A stretch of DNA of 64,000 nucleotides from Collinsella sp. Lineage in GTDB: Bacteria; Actinomycetota; Coriobacteriia; Coriobacteriales; Coriobacteriaceae. The DNA lies in contig DXMA01000007.1 of NCBI GenBank assembly GCA_019414445.1, positions 1 through 64,000 on the forward strand. The letters run 5' to 3'. The notes under the pieces were generated by a model, which worked only from the letters and a program-made list of their open reading frames with translations, searched no databases and was not told the DNA's origin. Positions within the stretch are counted from its first letter, which is position 1. Every line of letters starts with the position of its first letter. Below are positions 20,797 through 27,802 of the stretch, piece after piece. The position numbers were made by a program, and so were the translations under genes.

Positions 20797-21849
20797 GTGA
20801 AAACGGGTATTTCGATTTATCTTTCCAGCCCTTTGCAGGATATTGAGCGGACGATTGAGCACGGTGCCGCGGCGGGTGCGCGCTATGCGTTCACCTCACT
20901 GCATATTCCCGAGGATGGGGGAGCGGCGTATGCCGATAAGGTCCGTCATGTGCTGTCGCTGCTCTCCGCCCGCGGCATTGCGCTCATCGCCGATGTGGGG
21001 CCGCGCACGTGCGATTTGCTCGGGCTTGAGCGCATCGAGGACCTGCGCGATCTGGGGTTGGAATACCTTCGTTTGGACTATGGCTTTAGCGCCCAGCGGG
21101 TCGCGGAGCTGTCTGGTGTATTTCGCATTGTGGTCAATGCATCGACGGTGAGTTCTGATGAAATCGCATCGTGGCGTGAGGCCGGTGCCGATGTGACTCG
21201 TTTTGCCGCCTGTCACAATTTTTACCCCAAGCCTTATACCGGTTTAGCTCTGGAGGACATTGCTCGGGTGAATCTTCGTCTTGCGGCGCTTGGATTCGAA
21301 ATCATGGCTTTTGTGCCGGGTGATGCCAACGTTCGCGGGCCGGTATTCGAGGGACTGCCGACGGTCGAGGCGCAGCGCGGTCGCGCGTCAAAGGTTGCTC
21401 TCAATATGCTTGAGCTTGCACATGGCGCCGATTGCGACATTGCGTTGGTCGGCGACCCCGATCTTTCCGATGCGGGCTGGACGCAGTTTGCTCATGTTTC
21501 CGCCGGATACGTGGACCTGCAATGCGAGCTTGAGCCCGGTTATGCCTATGTACGTGGGCAGATTCATCACGACCGACCCGATTCGAGCACCCTCATCTTT
21601 AGGTCTCAGGAGTCACGTACGACGCATAAGCCGGATTCCGTGCCGACGGATGCCGGAGCCGGCCTGCCGCGAAAGGCGGGGTCGATCGCTGTGAGCAATA
21701 GCGGATATGGGCGCTACGAAGGCGAGCTTGAGATTGCGCGGGTCGATCTTCCCGGTGACGAGCGCATGAACGTTGCGGGCCATATCACGCCCGAGGCAAT
21801 GGAGCTGCTGCCGTTCATCAAACGCGGATTCGGGGTACGGTTCGTTTAG
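20797..21849 (+). CDS. mupG: MupG-type 6-phospho-N-acetylmuramidase (DUF871 TIM barrel)
   Basis: The 350-residue protein has the DUF871/MupG layout: a TIM barrel starting GISIYLSSPLQDIERTIEHG, the conserved ACHNFYPKPYTGL segment, and a C-terminal cyclophilin-like domain (about 230-350). In Staphylococcus MupG releases MurNAc-6-phosphate from MurNAc-6P-GlcNAc during cell-wall turnover, which fits the murQ-murP context. The start is a GTG at 20797 with AAAGGAG at 20781-20787. An intrinsic terminator lies directly upstream, so expression relative to murPQ may be reduced or controlled by read-through. Confidence 0.9.
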   Translation: MKTGISIYLSSPLQDIERTIEHGAAAGARYAFTSLHIPEDGGAAYADKVRHVLSLLSARGIALIADVGPRTCDLLGLERIEDLRDLGLEYLRLDYGFSAQRVAELSGVFRIVVNASTVSSDEIASWREAGADVTRFAACHNFYPKPYTGLALEDIARVNLRLAALGFEIMAFVPGDANVRGPVFEGLPTVEAQRGRASKVALNMLELAHGADCDIALVGDPDLSDAGWTQFAHVSAGYVDLQCELEPGYAYVRGQIHHDRPDSSTLIFRSQESRTTHKPDSVPTDAGAGLPRKAGSIAVSNSGYGRYEGELEIARVDLPGDERMNVAGHITPEAMELLPFIKRGFGVRFV

Positions 21850-21941
21850 CGTGTGACCCGTGGGCTACAATTGGCCCATCATACGAAGGCGCCTCGTGTG
21901 GCGTGTGCCTGCGTTGGCCGATCTATATTCGGAGGATTCCC

Positions 21942-22301
21942 ATGACCGTACTGTTTGTTGAATATCCCAAGTGCTCGACCTGTAAGAAGGCCAAGGCATG
22001 GCTGGACGAACACGGGGTAGAGTATATCGACCGCGATATCGTTTTGGACAATCCCACGGCTGATGAGCTTGCGACCTGGATTGCTCGTTCGGGACTGCCG
22101 GTGCGGCGCTTCTTTAATTCGTCGGGCATGAAATATCGAGAGCTGGGCCTGAAGGCGCGTCTAGATGCGGGCATGACGGATCGGGAGTGCTACGAGCTGC
22201 TGGCGACCGACGGCATGCTGGTCAAGCGTCCGCTGTTGGTGGGCGACGACTTTGCGATTCCCGGCTTTAGGGAAGCAGCTTGGACCGAGGCGCTGCTGTA
22301 G
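21942..22301 (+). CDS. ArsC/Spx-family protein
   Basis: The 119-residue thioredoxin-fold protein has the redox motif C11-S-T-C14 in YPKCSTCKKAKAWLDEHG, and the family's DIVLDNPTADELATWIARSG and FNSSGMKYRELGLK segments. Members include glutaredoxin-type arsenate reductases, YffB and Spx. Two cysteines in CxxC and the absence of Spx-specific features point to the arsenate reductase-like branch, but the function is not fixed. GGAGG at 21931-21935 supports the ATG. It is monocistronic. Confidence 0.85.
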   Translation: MTVLFVEYPKCSTCKKAKAWLDEHGVEYIDRDIVLDNPTADELATWIARSGLPVRRFFNSSGMKYRELGLKARLDAGMTDRECYELLATDGMLVKRPLLVGDDFAIPGFREAAWTEALL

Positions 22302-22373
22302 CGGCTGCGGAAAGTGCGACCCGTTTTGAGCGCTCGGGGTGGGACGTGTTTTCCATCGGAGGGCTCGCTCGGC

Positions 22374-22784
22374 TCAATCCTTGAGCTGTGCCCATTCGTG
22401 CGGACCGTAGACCTTTACGTGCTTGTTGGGCTTGCCGCTCCAGTACTCCTCGTCCATAAAGGGCAGATATGCCTGAACACCGGGGCAGATAAAGGGAATC
22501 CGCTGCTGTTGTAGTCGCTCGCGTTGGCGCTGCTCCAGGTGCGCCTCGGATATGACAGTCGGCATACCGGACAGCTCGACGAGGCTTGCCTGGATTCGCT
22601 TAAGGTCGGGGAGTCCCGCGTGCCATGACATCCGCATGATCAAAAAGGATGCACGGCGGTATTTTGCCTGCATCACCGTGATGGCGGGGCGCAGGGTGGG
22701 ATGGATTTTGTCCCGTTCGGGCCAAAGGTCAGCAGTGATCTCGAGGCCCAGGGTCTCCCATAGGTAATCAAGCTCTTCGTCCAT
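22374..22784 (-). CDS. Unrecognised 136-residue protein
   Basis: The sequence is soluble, with a charged N-terminus (MDEELDYLWETLGLEITADL) and a C-terminal segment, RERLQQQRIPFICPGVQAYLPFM. The latter resembles the PGNQLYLP stretch found in some winged-helix MarR-like proteins, but I cannot assign a family with confidence. It ends in the rare TGA stop and is convergent with the ArsC-like gene, 72 bp away. No partner gene is adjacent on its strand. Confidence 0.6.
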   Translation of the reverse strand: MDEELDYLWETLGLEITADLWPERDKIHPTLRPAITVMQAKYRRASFLIMRMSWHAGLPDLKRIQASLVELSGMPTVISEAHLEQRQRERLQQQRIPFICPGVQAYLPFMDEEYWSGKPNKHVKVYGPHEWAQLKD

Positions 22785-22976
22785 GGCGCCTCGATATCCG
22801 TGTAATGATGACGGTTTGATTGTGCCATCAGCCGTGAGTGCTGCATTGTTGTAATCTACCAGCGGTAGATGTGGGATGTTTTACGGGCTTTGGCGCCGTA
22901 CGTGTCGCTGGTGCTTCACAGGTCCTTCACGTGTCGGCCGTATTTGACTGAATTTCAAAAAAGTCAAAATTAGGGC

Positions 22977-23005
22977 TTGCGTCACGGCGGGACTTCCCGT
23001 ATATT
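22977..23005 (+). promoter_or_regulatory. Probable sigma-A promoter of the tRNA pair
   Basis: A TTGCGT -35 box (22977-22982) and TATATT -10 box (23000-23005) are separated by 17 bp and lie 45 bp upstream of tRNA-Gln. The rest of the 265-bp gap after the preceding gene shows only a short AT-rich inverted repeat (GACTGAATTTC...AAAGTC) and no coding region. Confidence 0.65.
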
Positions 23006-23049
23006 TCTTTCTTGCGCAAAGGCACAGCCGAGCGCAGCGATGCAGTCAT

Positions 23050-23123
23050 TGGGATGTCGTCTAATGGCAGGACAGCGGATTCTGGTTCCGTCAATGGGGG
23101 TTCGACTCCCTCCATCCCAGCCA
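23050..23123 (+). tRNA. tRNA-Gln (CTG anticodon)
   Basis: A complete cloverleaf: acceptor TGGGATG/CATCCCA, D-arm GTC/GAC, anticodon stem GCGGA/TCCGT around TTCTGGT, and T-arm GGGGG/CCCTC with TTCGACT. The encoded CCA follows the discriminator G. The loop places CTG at 34-36, which reads CAG glutamine codons. Confidence 0.95.
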
Positions 23124-23140
23124 TTGCATTTGCTACATAT

Positions 23141-23217
23141 GGCCCGTTCGTCTAGCGGTTTAGGACGCCGCCCTCTCAAGGCGGAGATCACCAGTTCGAA
23201 TCTGGTACGGGCTACCA
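23141..23217 (+). tRNA. tRNA-Glu (CTC anticodon)
   Basis: Acceptor GGCCCGT/ACGGGCT (a G-U first pair), D-arm GTC...GAC, anticodon stem CCGCC/GGCGG around CTCTCAA with anticodon CTC, a TTCGAAT T-loop, and an encoded CCA. It lies 17 bp after tRNA-Gln and shares its promoter and terminator. Confidence 0.95.
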
Positions 23218-23227
23218 AAATTGAACG

Positions 23228-23255
23228 CCCGGGCCTCGTAAGAGACCCGGGTTTT
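23228..23255 (+). terminator. Intrinsic terminator of the tRNA pair
   Basis: CCCGGG and CCCGGG arms extended by CTC/GAG, with a short loop, followed by TTTT. Confidence 0.85.
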
Positions 23256-23314
23256 GTGTATTGACCGATATTTAAGGCGCGCGTTGAGTCTGCCGCCCGG
23301 ACCGAGGAGTTGTC

Positions 23315-24232
23315 ATGGACCTGCCTATCAGCTTGGAAGACATCACGTATGCCGAGAACTATCTGGCGCAGGGCGACCTGGCTACGGCGACGCCGCTGCT
23401 TGAGCGTCTGGTGGAGCTCGCCGAGGAGTATATCGACGCTGAGTGCAAGACGGAGGAGAAGCGCCAGTACTTTAGCTTCGACAGCAAGTTTGAGCGCCTG
23501 GCCTATCGCCGCGTGGAGAAGGATCCGCGCGAGCTGGTGCAGGTCGAGGTTCCCTTTGACCGCCTGTACTCCGACATGGCGTTTGCCTACATTCGCCAGC
23601 AGGATTATGTGAGTGCTCGGAATGCCCTGATGCAGGCCGTGCGTTGGGATCCCATGAACTGCAACTATCGCTTGGACTTGGCCGAGCTGTTCCGCGCGCT
23701 CGAGGACAAGCAGGAGTGGGCATCGCTCTCGTTCTCGGTGCTGGAGCGCGCGAGCGACGGTAAGTGCGCCGCACGCGCCTACACCAATTTGAGTCAGTAC
23801 TTCTTGGAGCCCGAGACCGAGAACATTTCGGCTGCCGTGGGCTGCGCGCGTCTGGCGCTGCGTCTGGCGCCCAATGATGCGCATACGACGCGCCTGCTCA
23901 ACAAGATCCATACCACCTATCCGGATGCCGCGGACGAGAGTGACGACCATGTGATGGGTGAGCTCGCCCTGCAGGGCGTGCCGACCTCGCCTTCGGCCGA
24001 GATCGCCATCTGCCTGATCATGTGCGCGACCGATGCTGCAAGCGACGGCGACAAGCAGGAGGCTACGCGTCTGACGGTCCGTGCCCGCGACCTGGTGGGC
24101 GAGGAGGCATGCGCGGCGATTATCAAGCTGGTGCGCGAGAGCGATGCCGAGCTTAATGCCGAGCGCAGGGCAAAGCGCGAGGCTGCGGGCTCAAACGCCG
24201 ATGGCGCCAAGGAGGCCGGCGATGCCCAGTAA
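23315..24232 (+). CDS. TPR-repeat protein upstream of smpB
   Basis: This soluble 305-residue, helix-rich protein has at least two TPR-like units: DRLYSDMAFAYIRQQDYVSARNAL and the NISAAVGCARLALRLAPND region. A charged, Ala-rich C-terminus follows. TPRs mediate protein contacts, and no catalytic motif is present. The stop (24230-24232) overlaps the smpB start at 24222, and the smpB ribosome binding site lies inside this gene, so the two are translationally coupled. A link to ribosome rescue is only suggested by this coupling. Confidence 0.75.
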   Translation: MDLPISLEDITYAENYLAQGDLATATPLLERLVELAEEYIDAECKTEEKRQYFSFDSKFERLAYRRVEKDPRELVQVEVPFDRLYSDMAFAYIRQQDYVSARNALMQAVRWDPMNCNYRLDLAELFRALEDKQEWASLSFSVLERASDGKCAARAYTNLSQYFLEPETENISAAVGCARLALRLAPNDAHTTRLLNKIHTTYPDAADESDDHVMGELALQGVPTSPSAEIAICLIMCATDAASDGDKQEATRLTVRARDLVGEEACAAIIKLVRESDAELNAERRAKREAAGSNADGAKEAGDAQ

Positions 24233-24692
24233 GCGCGAGCGCAAGCTCATTTCCAAGAATCGCTCGGCACATCACGAGTACTTTATCGATGAGACGTTTG
24301 AGTGCGGTATTGAGCTGAGCGGTACCGAGGTCAAGTCGATTCGCGAGCGCGCGTGCCAGATTACCGATACCTTCGCACTGATTCGTGGCGGTGAGTGCTG
24401 GCTCGTCGGCCTGCATATCCACCCTTATAGCCATGGTGGCGTGTGGAATCGCGATCCCGACCGTCGGCGCCGTCTGCTGCTGCACCGCAAGGAGATCGAC
24501 TTTCTTGACGGCAAACTTCGCAACCGTGGTTATGCGCTGGTTCCGTTGGAGCTCTACTTTAATACCGACGGTCGCGTAAAACTGCTGCTGGGCCTGGGTC
24601 GCGGCAAGAAGCTCTACGACAAGCGCGAGGACATGGCCAAGCGTGATGTCCAACGCGAGATCGACCGCGCCCTCAAGGAACGCAACCGCTGA
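24222..24692 (+). CDS. smpB: SsrA-binding protein SmpB
   Basis: SmpB binds tmRNA and brings it to stalled ribosomes for trans-translation. The 156 residues match the family throughout: the ISKNRSAHHEYFIDETFECG start, the GTEVKSIRE loop, KLLLGLGRGKKLYDKRED, and a basic C-terminal tail that enters the mRNA channel. AAGGAGG at 24209-24215 precedes the ATG. It ends in TGA, one of five such stops here. No ssrA gene is visible in the window. Confidence 0.97.
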   Translation: MPSKRERKLISKNRSAHHEYFIDETFECGIELSGTEVKSIRERACQITDTFALIRGGECWLVGLHIHPYSHGGVWNRDPDRRRRLLLHRKEIDFLDGKLRNRGYALVPLELYFNTDGRVKLLLGLGRGKKLYDKREDMAKRDVQREIDRALKERNR

Positions 24693-24703
24693 CCGTCCTT
24701 CAT

Positions 24704-24769
24704 AAGTTGCGGTGGAATACGGACTGGTTTGCCTGTTTGAGGGGCTATTCAGTCCCTATTTCACCGCAG
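24704..24769. repeat. Imperfect hairpin of the GCGGTGAAATAGGGACT family
   Basis: The arms GCGGTGGAATACGGACT (24709-24725) and AGTCCCTATTTCACCGC (24751-24767) pair with two mismatches. The same sequence forms a near-perfect hairpin at 63790-63858 before mnmA. Confidence 0.7.
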
Positions 24770-24813
24770 CTGCGGGTGTCTCATCTTTCTTACTGTTCTG
24801 ACACATATGTTTC

Positions 24814-24847
24814 AAAGGCGGCGTCCGTTATGGGCGCTGCCTTTTTT
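24814..24847 (+). terminator. Terminator between smpB and the flavin reductase gene
   Basis: AAAGGC/GCCTTT stem continued by imperfect GGCGTCC/GGGCGCT pairing, then TTTTTT. Confidence 0.7.
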
Positions 24848-24898
24848 GTGGGTACATACATCCATGAGGTTCCAACCCGAGCTAGGGGAGTGATCGTT

Positions 24899-25402
24899 AT
24901 GGACAAAACTGCGTTCTTTACCATGCCGAGCGGCCTGTACGTGGTGAGCGCCGCGGCAGACGGGCTGCGTGCCGGCTGCGTTATCAACACAGCGGTGCAG
25001 GTGACGTCCATGCCGCCGCGCATTTCGGTTGCAGTGAACAAGGACAACGTCACCTCGGGCGTCATCGCTTCGGCCAAAGCGTTCGCGCTGACCGTGATCG
25101 ATCAGACCGCCGATATGCTCTACATCGGTAACTTTGGGTTCCGCACCAGCAGCGATTATGACAAGTTTGCCAAATACGAGACCCGCGAGACGGCTCTGGG
25201 CATGCCCTATGTGCCCGAGCACGCGGCGGCCCTGTTTAGCTGCCATTTGATCGACACTGTGGATGTTGGCACGCATCTGCTGTTTATCGGCGAGGTCGAG
25301 GATGCCGAGCGCTTGAGTGACGAGACGCCGCTCACCTACGATTACTACCATAAGGTCCTGAAGGGCAAGACGCCTCCGAAGGCGTCCTCGTATCAAGGCT
25401 AG
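24899..25402 (+). CDS. Flavin reductase domain protein (Hrb/flavoredoxin-like)
   Basis: The 167-residue FMN-binding split-barrel protein starts TMPSGLYVVSAAADGLRAG and has the family's INTAVQVTSMPPRISVAVNK and HLLFIGEVEDAE segments. Homologues are the flavin-reductase half of high-molecular-weight rubredoxin and flavoredoxins, which pass electrons from NAD(P)H to rubredoxin and on to oxygen- or NO-reducing flavoproteins. A rubredoxin-like gene follows 89 bp downstream, which supports that role. GGGGAG lies 8 bases before the ATG. Confidence 0.88.
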   Translation: MDKTAFFTMPSGLYVVSAAADGLRAGCVINTAVQVTSMPPRISVAVNKDNVTSGVIASAKAFALTVIDQTADMLYIGNFGFRTSSDYDKFAKYETRETALGMPYVPEHAAALFSCHLIDTVDVGTHLLFIGEVEDAERLSDETPLTYDYYHKVLKGKTPPKASSYQG

Positions 25403-25491
25403 AAATGTTTTAAAAATACTTGCATTATATTATTGAGAATCTATACTGATAAATGAAGTACATCACCAGTCGCGTTCGAGAGGAGAACATC

Positions 25492-25635
25492 ATGGCTGAG
25501 GAGAAGAAGACGTATAAGTTCGTGTGCACCGTTTGCGGTTACGAGGTTGAGGTCGATACGCCCGAGCTGCCCGAAGATTACGTGTGCCCGGTTTGCGGCG
25601 TCGGTCCCGATCAGTTTGAGCTCGTCGAGGAGTAA
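25492..25635 (+). CDS. Short rubredoxin-like protein
   Basis: A 47-residue protein with two iron-binding knuckles, C12-T-V-C15-G-Y and C32-P-V-C35-G, and the LPEDYVCPVCG context of rubredoxins. The gap between knuckles is 16 residues, against about 29 in classical rubredoxin, so it is a compact rubredoxin-like domain. It probably takes electrons from the flavin reductase just upstream. GAGGAG precedes ATG 25492. An in-frame ATG further up is unsupported. Confidence 0.88.
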   Translation: MAEEKKTYKFVCTVCGYEVEVDTPELPEDYVCPVCGVGPDQFELVEE

Positions 25636-25677
25636 CTCGCAGACACACGGCTCGTATCAACGCATAGCTCTGTCCAA

Positions 25678-25711
25678 GGGCCTCGGTCGAATTCTCGGCC
25701 GGGGCCCTTTT
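25678..25711 (+). terminator. Terminator of the rubredoxin gene
   Basis: GGGCCTCGG pairs with CCGGGGCCC through a short loop, followed by TTTT. A CCTCCGTCCCCAAGGGATCA tract follows, which recurs near 49.87 and 56.26 kb. Confidence 0.75.
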
Positions 25712-25779
25712 CCTCCGTCCCCAAGGGATCACGGTTGCTGTTGGCCGATCCTGTCTGTTGTGAGTCCGGTCGACCTTTT

Positions 25780-25996
25780 GTCTTAATCTGTAACGTCTAA
25801 CGGCTCAAAACGGGTCTTCCTGTTACAGATCGAGACAAGCCAAAACCGTCCGGCAGAAGGTCTCAATCTGTAACATCTAACGGTGGAAATTGGGTCCACT
25901 TGTTACAGATTGAGACAAACGGAGCTGTCCCTCGGAATGATCTCGATCTGTAACATCTAGACATCAAAAGCGGGTCTTCCTGTTACAGATCGAGAC
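25780..25996. repeat. Palindrome array 1: three copies, 80-bp period
   Basis: Three 57-bp palindromes start at 25780, 25860 and 25940. Each has the arm TCTCRATCTGTAACA (first copy TCTTAATCTGTAACG), a 25-bp loop centred on an A-run, and the complementary arm. Loops and the 23-bp spacers differ between copies, while the geometry is identical. The array lies 28 bp downstream of the NRAMP transporter stop and fills most of the 388-bp gap. There is no T-run, so these are not ordinary terminators. Confidence 0.95.
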
Positions 25997-26023
25997 GTTT
26001 GCCTGGGTAGGTGCCCCGTCCCA

Positions 26024-27280
26024 TTACATCCCTGTCAACAACACGACATCGAGAATCGTCACGATGGCACCAATCCCTACGAGCAGCGCGTTGAGCGGGC
26101 GCGAATTGGCGTATTTGCCCATAACGCGGGGTGAACTGGTGAGCCGTATGAGCACAAAGACCGTAATCGGCAGCTGAAGCGACAGCAGTGCCTGACTCCA
26201 GATGAGACCTTCAAAAGGATTTGGGACGACCAGGCACGCCGTCACTGCGCCGACGAAACAGGCCGCCACCCCGATCGAGGAATGTCGGTCGTGGATATCG
26301 TATTCCTCGTCGAACATGCCCGCAGTGATGGTTCCCGCCGCCATGCCCGCCGTCACACTACTCGAGAGGCCCGCAAACAGCAGCGCTACCGCAAAGATGG
26401 TCGAGCTCGCCGGGCCCAGAATGGGGGAGAGCGTGGCCGCTGCGACGGCGAGGTCGTCTACGACCATGCCGTGCGCAAAGAAGGTCGTTGCGGCCAGGAT
26501 GACCATGGCCGAGTTGATTGCCCAGCCCACGCCCATCGAAAAGAGCGTGTCAAAGAGCTCGTAGCGCAGACGTTCTTCGATAACCTGCTCGCCTTGGCCT
26601 TCGAAGTGCATGGATTGGATGACCTCGGAGTGCAGAAAAAGGTTGTGTGGCATAACGACCGCACCCAGGACACTCACGATAATCGTTGCCGAGTCGGCAG
26701 GCATACTGGGCGTGATCCAGCTTGCGGCGGCTTGCGGCCAGTCGACCTTGACTAGTGCAAGCTCGGCCAAAAACGAGAGTCCTACCACGCCTACGAAGGC
26801 GATGATCCAGCGTTCGGCATGCTTGTAGGAGTTCGTCATGAGCATCGCCATCGATACTGCCGCCACGATGACGCAGCCCGCGCGCACGGGCAGCCCAAAG
26901 AGCATTTGAAGGGCAATCGCGCCGCCCAGGACTTCGGCCATGGCGGTGGCGATGGTCGCGAGATAGGCGCTGGCGAGCACCGTACGCCCGACGAAGCGGG
27001 GGAGGTAACGTGTCGTGGCCTCGGCAAGGCAGGCGCCCGTGGCGATACCCAGGTGCGCCGCGTTGTGCTGCAGCACGATGAGCATAATCGTGGACAGCGT
27101 GACGATCCACAGCAGCGCGTAGCCAAACTGCGAGCCCGCGGCCATATTGGAGGCCCAGTTGCCCGGGTCGATAAAGCCGACGGTCACGAGCAGCCCGGGG
27201 CCGATATGCCGCGCAATGTCTAGGCCTCCGTGACCACCGGTGCGTCGGGAGCCAAAGTGTTGTTTGAGATGGTTGAGCAT
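26024..27280 (-). CDS. mntH: NRAMP-family Mn2+/Fe2+ transporter
   Basis: The 418-residue, 11-helix membrane protein imports divalent metal with protons. The metal site is intact: D38-P-G-N41 in helix 1 and M210-P-H-N in helix 6, whose methionine favours Mn2+ and Fe2+ over Ca2+ and Mg2+. The ATG at 27280 follows AGGAG. A longer frame upstream lacks a ribosome binding site. The gene is alone, opposite to its neighbours, and enclosed by two palindrome arrays of three copies each. An AT-rich TTAGGCTAA/TTAACC/ACTAAC tract upstream might bind a DtxR/MntR regulator. Confidence 0.92.
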   Translation of the reverse strand: MLNHLKQHFGSRRTGGHGGLDIARHIGPGLLVTVGFIDPGNWASNMAAGSQFGYALLWIVTLSTIMLIVLQHNAAHLGIATGACLAEATTRYLPRFVGRTVLASAYLATIATAMAEVLGGAIALQMLFGLPVRAGCVIVAAVSMAMLMTNSYKHAERWIIAFVGVVGLSFLAELALVKVDWPQAAASWITPSMPADSATIIVSVLGAVVMPHNLFLHSEVIQSMHFEGQGEQVIEERLRYELFDTLFSMGVGWAINSAMVILAATTFFAHGMVVDDLAVAAATLSPILGPASSTIFAVALLFAGLSSSVTAGMAAGTITAGMFDEEYDIHDRHSSIGVAACFVGAVTACLVVPNPFEGLIWSQALLSLQLPITVFVLIRLTSSPRVMGKYANSRPLNALLVGIGAIVTILDVVLLTGM

Positions 27281-27327
27281 GGTGCGCTCCTGCGTGCCGT
27301 TTGCTTGACGCCGCAAAGGATACCCGT

Positions 27328-27358
27328 TTTAGGCTAAGAAGTTAACCAAGACTAACAA
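27328..27358 (-). promoter_or_regulatory. Possible metalloregulator operator upstream of mntH
   Basis: The AT-rich tract has three half-sites, TTAGGCTAA, GTTAACC and GACTAAC, that resemble DtxR-family boxes and sit 48-78 bp before the mntH start. On the minus strand a TTAACT -35 and TATCCT -10 with 17-bp spacing overlap it. This is suggestive only. Confidence 0.3.
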
Positions 27359-27402
27359 AATTGTTTTATTTGAATAGGGCGGTGAAGGGGGGCCGCCGAA
27401 AT

Positions 27403-27619
27403 GTCTTGATCTGTAACAACTAGGGATGGAAATTGGGTCTAGGTGTTACAGATCAAGACAGGAAGAAATGGTCCTATGGAAAATCTCGATCTGTAACAGC
27501 TGACCGCCAAAACCGGCCCTTCGTGTTACAGATCGAGACATTCGGAACCGTCTCTCGAAAACATCTCAACCTGTAACATCTAAGCGCCAAAATTGGCTCC
27601 TCCTGTTACAGATTGAGAT
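27403..27619. repeat. Palindrome array 2: three copies, 80-bp period
   Basis: Copies start at 27403, 27483 and 27563, each 57 bp, exactly 80 bp apart. Arms covary: the first is TCTTGAT with ATCAAGA, the second TCTCGAT with ATCGAGA. The loops contain small palindromes such as GCCAAAATTGGC and GCCAAAACCGGC that can extend the hairpin. The array lies upstream of mntH and mirrors array 1 on its other side. The remaining 180 bp before gltB hold no clear gene. Confidence 0.95.
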
Positions 27620-27802
27620 GTTTGAAGCGGTGAGCTTACAGGTCGAACTTGGGGCCCTTGTTGTCGCCCTTGAGGTCGGCGGTGTCCACTCGTAGGGCGT
27701 GCGTTACGCGATTGTTTCGAAACGGGCGGGAAACACAACGGGCCGGCGATGCACCTAGTATGCCTAGTCAACTGACTGTCTAACACCTAGGGGAGGATCG
27801 CG

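Noticed and set aside
24693..24898. tmRNA gene next to smpB
   Set aside because: No tRNA-Ala-like acceptor or tag reading frame is visible. The space holds a hairpin and a terminator.
27636..27755. Possible 3' gene remnant on the minus strand beside array 2, ending LKGDNKGPKFDL
   Set aside because: The sequence looks protein-like and in frame to a TAA at 27636, but it is under 45 codons, has no start and matches no family I recognise. Recorded only as a hint.
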